Shown here in pieces: positions 1 through 8,497 of a DNA stretch of 64,000 nucleotides. Source of the stretch: JAAEEP01 sp035529155 (lineage in GTDB: Archaea; Thermoplasmatota; Thermoplasmata; Methanomassiliicoccales; JAAEEP01); assembly GCA_035529155.1 (NCBI GenBank), contig DATKXF010000077.1:15174-79173 (forward strand), read 5' to 3'. The notes under the pieces were generated by a model, which saw only the letters and a list, made by a program, of their open reading frames with translations, had not been told where the DNA came from and did not search any database. How positions within the stretch are numbered: position 1 is the first letter of the stretch; each line of letters opens with the position of its first letter. The position numbers and the translations under genes were made by a program.

Positions 1-770
1 AGTGGGGTCTGCTCCGAATCGGCCTGGATCAGTCCTGCGATCTTTCCCAAGGCCGTATTCATGCCCGTGTTGGTGACCACTGCTCGCCCCCTACCATACT
101 CGATGATGCAGCCAGAGAACACCATGTTGGTCTTCTCGCCTAGGTACACATCCTTCTCCAGTACCGCTTCTGCGTTCTTGCGTATGGCAATCGATTCACC
201 TGTGAGCGAAGCTTCGTTCACCTTCAGGTTGACTGACTCAAGGAGCCTGGCGTCAGAGGAGATCTTGTCACCGGTGGCCAGCATGATTATGTCTCCGGGA
301 ACCAGATCCCTCGAGGGTATCTCAATTTCGATGCCGTTCCTTATCACCTTGGCCCTTGGAGCCGCAAGCTCCTTCAGAGCCTGCATGGTCTTTTCAGCCT
401 TGTATTCCTGAACGAAACCTAGTATGGCATTCAGGAAGACGATGATCATGATCACCGTTGCGTCGAACCACTCTTCCAACGTCCCCTGCACGATGGCTAT
501 GCCCGCTGAGATCAATGCGGCGATGATAAGAATGATGACCAACACTTCTTTGAACTGCTGGAGGAATAGCTTTAGGGGGGATGTTCCCTTAGTCTCCACT
601 AACTCATTGGGACCGTATTCATCCAGCCGTTGTCTGGCCGTTTCATCCGAGAGTCCTTTCCCAGATGTCCCCAATAGCTTGAGGGTTTCCTCCTTGGAAG
701 ACGAGTGCCATTCCTTGTCCATTGATGAGTAGACATAGCTGAGTCGTTGAAAAATCTTTTCCAAGTTCAT
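1..770 (-). CDS. Cation-transporting P-type ATPase, N-terminal part (cut by window edge)
   Basis: The first 256 or so residues of a P-type ATPase, probably of the Ca2+/PacL-like P2 group, which pumps cations across the cytoplasmic membrane using ATP. Visible are an N-terminal cation-ATPase domain (about residues 17-70, with LLGTSGKGLS and YGPNEL), a first pair of membrane helices (about 75-120), and the actuator domain with VPGDI and the phosphatase motif LTGES (about 205-220). The phosphorylation and nucleotide-binding domains lie beyond position 1. The ATG at 770 is used; an in-frame ATG at 722 (MDKEW) gives an N-terminus closer to many family members, but neither start has a strong Shine-Dalgarno (SD) site. 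The ion cannot be told from this part. Confidence 0.85.
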   Translation of the reverse strand, partial: MNLEKIFQRLSYVYSSMDKEWHSSSKEETLKLLGTSGKGLSDETARQRLDEYGPNELVETKGTSPLKLFLQQFKEVLVIILIIAALISAGIAIVQGTLEEWFDATVIMIIVFLNAILGFVQEYKAEKTMQALKELAAPRAKVIRNGIEIEIPSRDLVPGDIIMLATGDKISSDARLLESVNLKVNEASLTGESIAIRKNAEAVLEKDVYLGEKTNMVFSGCIIEYGRGRAVVTNTGMNTALGKIAGLIQADSEQTP

Positions 771-789
771 CACTAATCCCTGTCTTGTC

Positions 790-996
790 TCAGACCAAAT
801 GCACGTTCTCCATGGTGATTTCGATATCTTTCCCCCTAGCTTTCCCCAGTTGTGCAATTCTCGAGAAAAGCTTTTTGTATAGTCTGGAAATCACAACGTC
901 TGCGGGATGCACCAGGCCACCATGCTTGCGGATGGGATGTGATAAAGCTCTCGACAGGCTGGGCCATCGACAGTCCTTATGAAGACTACCCGGGTG
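790..996 (-). pseudogene. Possible C-terminal remnant of an unidentified gene
   Basis: On the minus strand an open frame without a usable start ends in TGA at 790-792, 20 bases before the ATPase start. Its last 40 residues (around VISRLYKKLFSRIAQLGKA, ending NVHLV) look like a normal protein C-terminus with a basic amphipathic stretch, but an in-frame stop lies about 70 codons upstream and no ATG is present. It could be the decayed end of a gene formerly upstream of the ATPase, or chance. I do not recognise the family. The remaining bases up to 1090 hold nothing else I can identify apart from the SD of the antiporter gene. Confidence 0.25.
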
Positions 997-1096
997 AATT
1001 CATCCAAACAATAGGGGCATAGATGACTGCAGCTCAACCCCGAGTCCTAAGAGCTCGGCTTCCCACAACATCCCCGTCCAGTGACGAGAGGAGAAC

Positions 1097-2860
1097 ATGC
1101 TTACCGGCGACAATGTGATGTTCCAAGTAGGAGTGATAATGCTCATTGCCTTCATCGGGGCAGGTCTAGCCCGGCGAAGCAGGCAGAGCGTGATCCTCGG
1201 GTACATTCTGGCCGGGATCCTCATTGGGCCCAACATGCATTTCGAGTTGGGCGGGATCGTCTACGACGGCTTGCTTGAGGACACGAGTTTCATCGAGGCA
1301 ATGTCCGAGCTTGGTCTGATCCTGCTGCTGTTCTTTGTTGGCCTTGAGTTCTCATTCAGCAAGCTCAAGAAGACCAAAGCTCCGGCCACGATTCTCGCTG
1401 TCATCAACCTGGGCATCAACATGTTCGCAGGGATCATACTGGGTACGCTTTTGGGATGGCCAATTATCGATACCATCTTTCTCGCCGGCATCATCGCAAT
1501 GAGCAGCTGCGCCATAACCGCCAAGTCTCTGATAGAGCTCGAGCGCCTTGCCAACCCCGAGACCGAGTTCCTCTTAGGAATGGTCATCGTCGAGAATTTC
1601 CTGGCCATGGTGCTTCTCACGATCGTAGGTGGTCTGGTGATCAAGTCCGGCGCAACGCCTCTTTCACTTTCCACTCTAGCCTTGGGAATCCTGGTATTCT
1701 ATGTCTTCTTCATCATACTGGCAATATGGATAATACCCCGTACTGTTAAGCAGCTCAAGAAGATTAAAAGCGATGAGATGTTCGTCCTCTTCGCCCTCGG
1801 CATCGTGTTCCTCTCCGCCGCGCTGGCCGAGATCTCAAATGTTCCAGCGATCATTGGGGCGTTCTTCATAGGCATGGTCTTCGCCGAGACTCAGATATCG
1901 GAGCGCTTCGAGCAGAAGATATCACCATTCAGGGATGCCTTCGTGGCGGTATTCTTCGTCTCGTTTGGGATGCTCATAGATCCCGCCATGTTCTCCAGCG
2001 TGATATGGATAGTCGTCATAGCAGTACCGCTTGTCATAATCAACGATGTCTTCATAACCGCAGCGCTTGCCTACTTCCTTGGTTTCTCGGCAAAGGGAGC
2101 GGTTTCAATGGGGACCTCTCTCTGCGGAAGGGGTGCAGAATCAGTCATGTACGCGAGCGTGGGAAGCAGGGCAGTGGGCACCACGAAGGGAGCAGAGTTT
2201 TTCCCCTTTGCTGGAGCCTTTTGCTTTGTCATGAGTGTCATCACTCCCCTTCTCATGAGAAACAGTGTGACTATCACCGAGGGTCTTGCCAGGAGATTGC
2301 CCAACTATATGAAGTACAGCGGGGCGGTCATCGCCCGCACCCTCAGTAAGTTGGTGATGCCAGCCAATCTCCGTCTTTATCAGAGGCCAAGACATCTAGG
2401 ATTCGCCCTGATACTCTACTTCCTTGTGCTGACTGTGCTCATAGCGACCACTGGCACCCTTCATTTAGTGGTCTTTGGCTTGGGTCTTGGCCTCACACTG
2501 TTGATCTGGGGTGTAATCGATAGGGAGCTGTTTCCCGTGGTCCAGCACACCAATTACACCAATCTGGGCGTGGGTCCAGGGTCCAGGGCAAAGGTCGCCC
2601 ACTTCGTCTCAACATTCGTCTTCATCAGCCTCCTAACCATCATTTGCATGGCCTTACTCTTCATCTACAATCCCTTCCTTGCCTCGATAGTGGTCCTTCT
2701 GTATCTGGGGGGAGTGATCCGATTGATGAAACAGCATTATCTTTGGACCAGTAGACCCATCCAATCTCCGGGAAAGGTGGTTCCAGAACCTCAATTTCCC
2801 TGGGAAAAACCGGTCGCTCCTTCCAGAATCAGGAGAAAGGATCGTGGAAAGTGGATGTGA
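1097..2860 (+). CDS. CPA2-family monovalent cation:proton antiporter (KefB/NapA-like)
   Basis: A membrane protein of 587 residues that exchanges Na+ or K+ for protons. The first 400 residues are a Na_H_exchanger domain of about 12 helices: the first helix is followed by GYILAGILIGP, then repeated small-residue helices such as FVGLEFSFSKLKK and AIIGAFFIGMVFAET. Residues about 430-545 add two further pairs of helices and the C-terminus is short and basic. There is no TrkA-N/RCK nucleotide-binding domain, unlike KefB. GAGAGGAG sits 5 bases before the ATG at 1097, which fixes the start. It is divergent from the ATPase at 770, so the two ion transporters may share control. Ion specificity is not readable. 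Confidence 0.87.
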   Translation: MLTGDNVMFQVGVIMLIAFIGAGLARRSRQSVILGYILAGILIGPNMHFELGGIVYDGLLEDTSFIEAMSELGLILLLFFVGLEFSFSKLKKTKAPATILAVINLGINMFAGIILGTLLGWPIIDTIFLAGIIAMSSCAITAKSLIELERLANPETEFLLGMVIVENFLAMVLLTIVGGLVIKSGATPLSLSTLALGILVFYVFFIILAIWIIPRTVKQLKKIKSDEMFVLFALGIVFLSAALAEISNVPAIIGAFFIGMVFAETQISERFEQKISPFRDAFVAVFFVSFGMLIDPAMFSSVIWIVVIAVPLVIINDVFITAALAYFLGFSAKGAVSMGTSLCGRGAESVMYASVGSRAVGTTKGAEFFPFAGAFCFVMSVITPLLMRNSVTITEGLARRLPNYMKYSGAVIARTLSKLVMPANLRLYQRPRHLGFALILYFLVLTVLIATTGTLHLVVFGLGLGLTLLIWGVIDRELFPVVQHTNYTNLGVGPGSRAKVAHFVSTFVFISLLTIICMALLFIYNPFLASIVVLLYLGGVIRLMKQHYLWTSRPIQSPGKVVPEPQFPWEKPVAPSRIRRKDRGKWM

Positions 2861-3404
2861 GATGCTCGCGAACACTTTCTTCACTTTTTAGAAAACATGT
2901 ATTAAAGGATGATAGATTGACATGTCCTGTGTTTGACCTATTTAGGTAATAATTTTAAAACCCAATTCTCGCTGCATATTCGTAAGATAAAAAGGTCAGG
3001 AAACAACCTACATAATATTGTATTAACACAGTTCAATATGATTTTCTTATTGTTGTTCAAATAGAACGATTGTTACATATAATCGATTATTAATAATCTT
3101 AACAAATTATATAACGTCCTAATAATTAATATTTGTTAATTTTATGAACTAATCAAATATGTATTAACATCGTATAATTTAAGGCCGTTGACCATTTGTT
3201 GACTAAAGGATAGCGCCTTAGTGCCCCTGTTTCCACTTCAGAATATAAGCAAGAAATTTCAATCAAATGTAACGAACATAACACAATTACATAAAGAACG
3301 AAAATAATCACAACATATTAACGGTGTTAATACTATGCAATGCAACGTTGTTGCGGAAACAATCGTTATATACGCGATAGGCTCTTCAACACATAGGGAT
3401 TCAA
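2861..3404 (+). promoter_or_regulatory. AT-rich control region upstream of the methyltransferase gene
   Basis: The 544 bases between the antiporter and methyltransferase genes contain no credible gene and are far richer in A+T than their surroundings. A perfect inverted repeat TATTAAC-GGT-GTTAATA lies at 3316-3332. Further TATTAACA copies occur near 3022 and 3162, and TTAACAAA near 3101. GTTGAC is repeated with an 11-base period at 3187 and 3198. A TATA-like GTTATATAC at 3364-3372 is about 35 bases before the start codon, so the mRNA leader should be only about 10 bases. The layout resembles a regulated promoter with several operator half-sites; the regulator is unknown. Confidence 0.55.
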
Positions 3405-4523
3405 ATGGGATATGAAGACTTATTCCCTGGAATTGACGAAAAGTGGCATGGAAATGCTGCTAAGCGATTTGCAAGTCCCTTCGTCGACGTCCCTCATGAT
3501 AGGATAGACGTCGATCCCATCATACTATCGCACGCGGCGGTAGCATGTGGTTATACGATAAGGGATTTCTACGAGAAACCCGAGTTAGGCATACACTGCG
3601 TGGGGTATATCTCTCAGCTATACGATCTGCTGCCTGTTACCCACTGGTTCTTCTCCCTACCCTGGGTTACCGAACTGGGACTCACATTAGAGTATAAGGA
3701 GACTTTACCTCCGATACCTACTGGTCCCATCATCTCGGATCCAGGTGAGGTAGACAGCATTGAAGTCGTGGGAACAGAGGATCTGAAGAAGGGTTGGACC
3801 CTTCCAATGTTCTACAACATCTACGATTACGTAGCTAAGAACCTCCCCCAGACGCTTGTACCTATCTCCTACGGTTTCGACCTGGTCGGTGCGGCCGCAG
3901 AAATCTGCGGTGTTGAGAACTTCATCATGTGGACGTTCACCGATCCTGAACAAGCGGAGAAGCTGGTGAAGACCTATACGGACACCTCAGTGAATGGTGC
4001 CATTGGACTGGCGGAGAGGTACGGAATGGCGATGTTGATCATCGGTTCCGTTCTCGCCAACAACGACATCTTCTCTGATGAGTACGTGGAGAAGTACTCT
4101 GCGAACTACATGAGGTACTACGTGGACAAGTGCTTCAGAGGCGGAGCTGGACCACAGCTGTTCTACCACCTCTGCGGAAACCACCAGACCGACTACAAGG
4201 TCTTCAAGGACAAGCTCATCTGGTCGCCCTTCACAGTATTCCACGTTGGATACAAGGGCAAGGATGTGTTCCCCTCAGATTTCCTGAGAGAGGAGTTCGG
4301 CAAATACTGTACAATCATGGGGTCAGTTGACACCAAGATTATGATCAATCCGAACCCGAAAGCAGTCTACGAGCAGTCAAAGGCACAGATTATCGGTGGC
4401 CGCGACTCTCCCAAGGGCTACATCCTTGGCAACGCTTGCGAATGCCCGCCCTACACCATACCTGGTAACCTCTTGGCGATGGTCAAGGCCGCCCGAGATG
4501 TCGGGACCTATGGTACGTGGTGA
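3405..4523 (+). CDS. Uroporphyrinogen-decarboxylase-family protein, probable corrinoid-dependent (MT2-like) methyltransferase
   Basis: A 372-residue URO-D fold protein. It has the zinc-site pattern of methylcobamide:thiol methyltransferases rather than haem enzymes: a His-x-Cys in YHLCGNHQTDY (about residues 264-274) and a late Cys pair in NACECPPYTIPGN (about 345-357), comparable to the HxC...C ligands of MtaA/MtbA. Such enzymes move a methyl group between a corrinoid protein and a thiol or pterin. The acceptor and original methyl donor cannot be deduced, and no corrinoid protein or methyltransferase 1 is encoded nearby. The start at 3405 lies just downstream of the predicted transcription start. 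The stop codon is 4 bases before the next ATG, so the two genes are very probably co-transcribed. Confidence 0.75.
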   Translation: MGYEDLFPGIDEKWHGNAAKRFASPFVDVPHDRIDVDPIILSHAAVACGYTIRDFYEKPELGIHCVGYISQLYDLLPVTHWFFSLPWVTELGLTLEYKETLPPIPTGPIISDPGEVDSIEVVGTEDLKKGWTLPMFYNIYDYVAKNLPQTLVPISYGFDLVGAAAEICGVENFIMWTFTDPEQAEKLVKTYTDTSVNGAIGLAERYGMAMLIIGSVLANNDIFSDEYVEKYSANYMRYYVDKCFRGGAGPQLFYHLCGNHQTDYKVFKDKLIWSPFTVFHVGYKGKDVFPSDFLREEFGKYCTIMGSVDTKIMINPNPKAVYEQSKAQIIGGRDSPKGYILGNACECPPYTIPGNLLAMVKAARDVGTYGTW

Positions 4524-4527
4524 TAAC

Positions 4528-5037
4528 ATGGGATGGTTTAGCAAGAAGAAGGAAACGAAGGCGCCAGAGAAAGGGGTTGGAAAGATGAACGTCATCATCC
4601 CGGACGACATAAAGGAGAAGATTGCGCAAAGGGGAATCAAGCCGGAGGATGTAACGGCAATCATTGAAACGGCAGAAGCTACCAAGAGGAAGCTCGCCTC
4701 CAAGGATGGATCTCGATACATCGCCAAGAAGATAGTCGGCGAGGTCACAGTATATGCTGACTACAGCATGACTGGGGGCAGTGCAACCTTGAACTCCGCC
4801 TACTCCCACAGGATGGCGATGGGCAAGGTCATGAACGCAACCCATGATTCGGATTGGACCTGTGCGGACTGTGGAGGCATAGCTAAACAGGGCCATGTTC
4901 AGATGACCTACATGACCGTGGAAAGACTAGGTCCCGCGATCATTTGCCCACACTGCACCGATGCTTGGGCTGAAGAATATCTTGCAGCCCTAACTCTCGC
5001 AGCAGTTGAGGGACTCTTCGAAAAGAAGAGAGCCTGA
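4528..5037 (+). CDS. Hypothetical protein with a Cys-pair (zinc-ribbon-like) domain, partner of the methyltransferase
   Basis: A 169-residue soluble protein I do not recognise. It has a lysine-rich N-terminus (MGWFSKKKETK), a segment DDIKEKIAQRGIKPEDV typical of a small helical domain (about residues 25-55), and a metal-site-like pair CADC (about 112-115) and CPHC (about 141-144) that could bind zinc or an Fe-S cluster. The start at 4528 is preferred over upstream in-frame codons because GGTGAT precedes it at 4519-4524 and the upstream codons lie inside the methyltransferase gene. Tight coupling to the UroD-family gene suggests a role in the same methyl-transfer reaction, for instance as an accessory or redox partner. 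This is inference. Confidence 0.7.
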   Translation: MGWFSKKKETKAPEKGVGKMNVIIPDDIKEKIAQRGIKPEDVTAIIETAEATKRKLASKDGSRYIAKKIVGEVTVYADYSMTGGSATLNSAYSHRMAMGKVMNATHDSDWTCADCGGIAKQGHVQMTYMTVERLGPAIICPHCTDAWAEEYLAALTLAAVEGLFEKKRA

Positions 5038-5044
5038 TAGCCCA

Positions 5045-5085
5045 ATGGCCGCTTATGCGGCCATCCCCACTTTTTTCTTTTTTTT
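5045..5085 (+). terminator. Hairpin plus T-tract terminator
   Basis: A perfect 8-bp stem (ATGGCCGC at 5045-5052, loop TTAT, GCGGCCAT at 5057-5064) is followed after six bases by an almost unbroken run of T (5071-5085). It lies 8 bases after the stop codon and should end the methyltransferase transcript. Confidence 0.75.
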
Positions 5086-5167
5086 CAATATATTATAGAA
5101 TTCTACGTACAGAATCTGACATAATTTAAATATAGTCTCTAGAATGCTTTTCAATGGGGAAGTTGTC

Positions 5168-5518
5168 ATGGCCTACTGCCCAAAGTGTGGGGAGAGTCTA
5201 GATGAGGGTTGGGAGTACTGTTCGTCCTGTGGACATCAGCTCCCTTTAAAGTGCCCTCATTGCCAGGCTGAGCTTTCCCCCGGCTCAAGGTTCTGCTCCA
5301 AGTGCCGCAATCCGGTGAGCACGCCCGACTCGTTCGAAACCTCGCCTCCTTTAGAGACTTACCAGGAAAGCAAGAGGGACGACATGTGGATCCTTCTCAT
5401 TCTGGGCGTCATCTTCATTATTGTTGGATTGATCGTGGGAATATGCTTCTTCGTGGGAATAATCATGATAGTGGTGTACGTCATCATCGAGTTCTCGAGG
5501 AAACCCACTAAGAAATAA
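5168..5518 (+). CDS. Membrane-anchored double zinc-ribbon protein
   Basis: A 116-residue protein with two zinc ribbons: CPKCG...CSSCG (about residues 4-25) and CPHC...CSKC (about 30-50). An acidic linker is followed by two close hydrophobic segments (about 72-108) forming a hairpin in the membrane, and a basic tail. Family members are common in archaea and have no settled function. The start at 5168 (MAYCPKCG) is chosen over the in-frame ATG at 5144 because a TATA-like TTTAAATA at 5125-5132 predicts transcription to begin near 5155. Confidence 0.7.
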   Translation: MAYCPKCGESLDEGWEYCSSCGHQLPLKCPHCQAELSPGSRFCSKCRNPVSTPDSFETSPPLETYQESKRDDMWILLILGVIFIIVGLIVGICFFVGIIMIVVYVIIEFSRKPTKK

Positions 5519-5523
5519 TTAGA

Positions 5524-5595
5524 TGCGGCCGCCGGGATTTGAACCCGGGTTTGAGGCTTGGGAAGCCTCAGTCCTAACCACTAGACTACGGCCGC
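5524..5595 (-). tRNA. tRNA-Gly (CCC anticodon)
   Basis: On the minus strand the 7-bp acceptor stem GCGGCCG/CGGCCGC is perfect, with A as discriminator. The anticodon stem GAGGC/GCCTC encloses the loop TTCCCAA, giving anticodon CCC for glycine codon GGG. The T arm has GGGTTCGAATCCC. There is no intron and CCA is not encoded. Confidence 0.96.
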
Positions 5596-5675
5596 TTCTG
5601 CTCTAGATTCACGAGCTCAATCTTAATCCTTTTTACCAAGCCACTTGGCTATAAGTCTCTGTGAAAATAGCAGAA

Positions 5676-5930
5676 TCAGCGAACCGTCTCCAATTGGCTG
5701 ATGATGTTCCATATGAGCGTGCGACCATGCAGAGGTATGTTGGGATCATTCGCCAGCTCATCAAGGATGAATATTGCGCTTGCTGCCCGAACATCAAGTG
5801 CTTCATTCTCCTGTAGTATCCTATCCTTTGCCTCTGTGGCACCCCTACGAATGTTCCTGGGGACCGACGTGTCCTCAGCGAGCTGGTCCAAGACCTCTAT
5901 GATCTGCTTGAGCTTAACTTCTGTTTCCAT
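5676..5930 (-). CDS. UPF0147 family protein
   Basis: A small acidic all-helical protein of 84 residues, matching the archaeal UPF0147 family in length and in signatures such as EDTSVPRNIRRGATEAK and LANDPNIPLHGRTLIW. No function is established. It lies 30 bases downstream of the Lrp-like gene on the same strand and is likely co-transcribed with it. Confidence 0.88.
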   Translation of the reverse strand: METEVKLKQIIEVLDQLAEDTSVPRNIRRGATEAKDRILQENEALDVRAASAIFILDELANDPNIPLHGRTLIWNIISQLETVR

Positions 5931-5960
5931 ATTACCACCTCCAATCGATGGTATCCTCGA

Positions 5961-6308
5961 TTATTCATTCTCCTCATTATCCATGGGTTCGAACCGCTTT
6001 TCACCCCTCTCCTTGAAGGTAGCCACCACCATCAGGGTCTTAATGTCCTTTATTCCCTGGATGTTTGAGATCTTCGTGATGAGGAACTTCTTCAGCTGAT
6101 CATAGGTCTGGAACTTGACCTTGGCAATAATATCCGTATCCCCCGTCACTAGGAAGACGTCCTCCACCACCTGATACTCTGAAACCTTCTCGGCAATGGT
6201 ATCCACCTCTTTGGTATCCACCTTGAGAGTAACGATCGCAGAAACTGCATCGTCCCCATAGTACGTGGACATAACTGAATCGTATTCCGATTTGTTTTGA
6301 GTCTGCAT
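5961..6308 (-). CDS. Lrp/AsnC-type ligand-binding (RAM) domain protein without DNA-binding domain
   Basis: A 115-residue protein consisting only of the regulatory domain found at the C-terminus of Lrp/AsnC regulators: beta-strand AIVTLKVDTKEVDTIAEKV, then the turn VFLVTGDTDIIAKV typical of the effector pocket, and a last strand KDIKTLMVVATFKE. There is no helix-turn-helix. Stand-alone RAM proteins can form oligomers with full-length Lrp proteins or act as amino-acid sensors; which applies here is unknown. The start at 6308 is set by GGGAGGGG 5 bases upstream; longer in-frame starts lie beyond this site. It is followed by the UPF0147 gene. Confidence 0.8.
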   Translation of the reverse strand: MQTQNKSEYDSVMSTYYGDDAVSAIVTLKVDTKEVDTIAEKVSEYQVVEDVFLVTGDTDIIAKVKFQTYDQLKKFLITKISNIQGIKDIKTLMVVATFKERGEKRFEPMDNEENE

Positions 6309-6400
6309 GCCAACCCCTCCCTTGACTTCGCGCGGTAGCAAGAGGTAGTTCAAGATGCAATTGGTCAAAGAAGCTTTAACCCACGGGGTTTGGAAGCCAT

Positions 6401-6568
6401 TTAGATAGCAGTCTCGAATTCCTCTTGGAGGTCCATTATCACTTGTTCCAGGACCTCTTCCAGGCTTGCGCTTCGGTATTCTCTGAGGCCCCCAAGGTCG
6501 CTTTGAACTCTTGCGATATAGGAGGCATTATCTTTCAGGAACTCAACATTGCAAAGCGTCTCTTCCAT
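6401..6568 (-). CDS. Small hypothetical protein (55 residues)
   Basis: A short gene with clear translation signals: AGAGGTGAAGG lies just upstream of the ATG at 6568. The product begins MEETLCNVEFLKDN and ends EEFETAI. It is acidic (pI low by composition), probably two or three helices, with a single Cys and no membrane segment. I do not recognise a family. It is 93 bases upstream of the Lrp-like gene on the same strand and could head that transcript. TATA-like sequences upstream are ATTAAATATG (6629-6640 on the complementary strand) and TATATATA near 6700. Confidence 0.55.
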   Translation of the reverse strand: MEETLCNVEFLKDNASYIARVQSDLGGLREYRSASLEEVLEQVIMDLQEEFETAI

Positions 6569-6741
6569 CTTCCTTCACCTCTAGCCAACATTCCGCGAGA
6601 GTTGACGATATTCGGGGGATGCCCGATTTCATATTTAATGATTTTTCTTCACAGACCATAATATTCAAAGTTGATTAGAAAACGACGTCGAGTAATCCGT
6701 ATATATATTAACCCATAATCTCAGGAAGATTGGGTTGGTCA

Positions 6742-7884
6742 TCATCTACTGAACATTTGGCGAGCAATCACCATCCTTTGAACATCGGAAGTTCCCTCAT
6801 AGATCTCGGTTATCTTCGCATCCCTGTACAACTTCTCCACCCTGGATCCCTTCAGATACCCCCTTCCTCCTAGGATGGTGAGTGCTTTGCCGCTCACATT
6901 TATGGCAGCCTGAGATGCAAGTAACTTGGCCATTGCCGGATCCGAGGGAGACGCTGATCCATTACCCGTCCGCCAGGCCGCCCTCATGACCATCGACCTG
7001 GCCGCCTCTATCTCAGTTCCCATATCCGCTAGTCGGAACTGAATGGCTTGAAAATCAGACAAGGGCTTTCCGAATTGTTCTCTCCTCGAGGCGTAATCGA
7101 GGGCATCTTCCAGAGCCGCCTCAGCTATCCCAAGAGCCTGGGCGGCTATGCCCAATCTGCCCATATTGAGGGACCAAAGCGCGATCTTGAACCCCTCCCC
7201 CTCGTTGCCCAGCATGTTCCGGATCGAGACTTTCAGATCCTTCATTTGAAAGGACATCTGCTGGGATCCCCTCATCCCCATACCTTCCAGGACATCCTCC
7301 GTGACAAGGGCATCGTCGGGGGCTCTCACCAGGAAAGCGCTGATCCCCTTCGCCCCCTTATCAGGAGAGGTTTTTGCGAAGACCAGGATGACCGAACTCT
7401 TGCCCATGTTGGTTATGAACATCTTGTGACCGTTGAGTATGTATGAATCGTCCTCCCGACTTGCGGTGGTCGACAGCGCCCCCGCGTCCGTACCGGCACC
7501 CGGTTCGGTCAGGGCGAAAGATCCCAACCACTCTCCTCTGGCAAGCTTGGGAAGGTATTCCTTCTTCTGTTCTTCGCTGCCAAACTGAACGATGGGGGAA
7601 CATACCAGGGAATTATTCACGGATATGGTGAGAGCGACCGAGGGGGACGCCCTGGATATCTCCTCAATAGCCAGCATATACGATATGAGGTCTTTTCCCA
7701 TCCCACCATATTCTTCGGGGGTGATGATGCCCATCAAACCCATCGCCCCTGCCTTGGTTATGACATCATCTGGAAACAGATCCTTCTCATCAATTTCCCG
7801 CGCAACCGGTAATATCTGCTCTTCCGAGAAGAGTCTCACCTCATCTCTAAAAATCCGATGCCCTTCGGTCAGATCGAGGTCCAT
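6742..7884 (-). CDS. Acyl-CoA dehydrogenase
   Basis: A 380-residue FAD-dependent acyl-CoA dehydrogenase, which forms the alpha-beta double bond of acyl-CoA and passes electrons to ETF or a similar carrier. The N-terminal helical domain carries GLMGIITPEEYGGMG (about 50-65). The middle beta-domain carries FALTEPGAGTDAGAL (about 125-140) and FITN. The C-terminal domain has LGGRGY and ends with IYEGTSDVQRMVIAR, which supplies the catalytic Glu (about 360). The start at 7884 (MDLDLTEGH) is chosen since the longer frame runs into the upstream acetyltransferase gene; GGTG lies upstream. It points to fatty-acid, branched-chain or aromatic acyl-CoA breakdown. No ETF genes are adjacent. Confidence 0.93.
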   Translation of the reverse strand: MDLDLTEGHRIFRDEVRLFSEEQILPVAREIDEKDLFPDDVITKAGAMGLMGIITPEEYGGMGKDLISYMLAIEEISRASPSVALTISVNNSLVCSPIVQFGSEEQKKEYLPKLARGEWLGSFALTEPGAGTDAGALSTTASREDDSYILNGHKMFITNMGKSSVILVFAKTSPDKGAKGISAFLVRAPDDALVTEDVLEGMGMRGSQQMSFQMKDLKVSIRNMLGNEGEGFKIALWSLNMGRLGIAAQALGIAEAALEDALDYASRREQFGKPLSDFQAIQFRLADMGTEIEAARSMVMRAAWRTGNGSASPSDPAMAKLLASQAAINVSGKALTILGGRGYLKGSRVEKLYRDAKITEIYEGTSDVQRMVIARQMFSR

Positions 7885-7936
7885 TAGTACACCAAGACCG
7901 ACAGTGACCGCAGGAATAGATAAACTCTGTGGGGCC

Positions 7937-8401
7937 TCATTCCCCGGAATCCACATCCAGAATCATGAACAGGGCATCCTCTGGTCCGCATCTGCCCTTG
8001 CTGTAATAGTCCTTTAGCATCCCCTTTATCTTGAACCCCTCGCTCAGGTAGAGATTGATGGCTTGAACATTGGATATCCGCACCTCCAGGACGATCTTGT
8101 CTCCTTTACCTTCCCTTACATGTCTTTTCACCACATCCATAAGGGATCTTCCCACTCCCAGATTCCTACTTTCTGGGATCACTGCTATCGAGATGAGTCT
8201 GGCGCTGCCCCTGTCCTGATTCATTATTGAAATGTATCCCAATACCTCATCATCTTCCTCCGCTACCCAGGTATGGAATATTTCCTCGGTCAGTAGTACC
8301 ATCAGGACTCCCCTCTCGAACCGGTTGGACTCGAAGCTTGCCATCTCCACCTCATCTATTCCCCCGAGATCGGCAGGTCCGGCCTTCCTGATGAGTACCA
8401 T
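7937..8401 (-). CDS. rimI: GNAT acetyltransferase, RimI-like
   Basis: A 154-residue N-acetyltransferase of the archaeal RimI/Ard1 type, which acetylates protein N-termini with acetyl-CoA. The acetyl-CoA binding motif A is present as SIAVIPESRNLGVGRSLM (about residues 71-88, R/Q-x-x-G-x-G/A pattern), followed by motif B with NVQAINLYLSEGFK (about 110-123). It is divergent from the asparaginyl-tRNA synthetase gene and 52 bases upstream of the acyl-CoA dehydrogenase gene, with which it may form an operon. The substrate is not certain. Confidence 0.85.
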   Translation of the reverse strand: MVLIRKAGPADLGGIDEVEMASFESNRFERGVLMVLLTEEIFHTWVAEEDDEVLGYISIMNQDRGSARLISIAVIPESRNLGVGRSLMDVVKRHVREGKGDKIVLEVRISNVQAINLYLSEGFKIKGMLKDYYSKGRCGPEDALFMILDVDSGE

Positions 8402-8497
8402 ATTTCAGGATATCCGGCCCGCGCTATATCTTACTGCCTTCAAATTGGAAGATTGCCGGTTTTGGGGCCGGGAGAACCGAAAGGAAAAGATATTAGA

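Noticed and set aside
61..732. Plus-strand frames in the first 800 bases
   Set aside because: They are antisense to the P-type ATPase, whose conserved motifs are on the minus strand.
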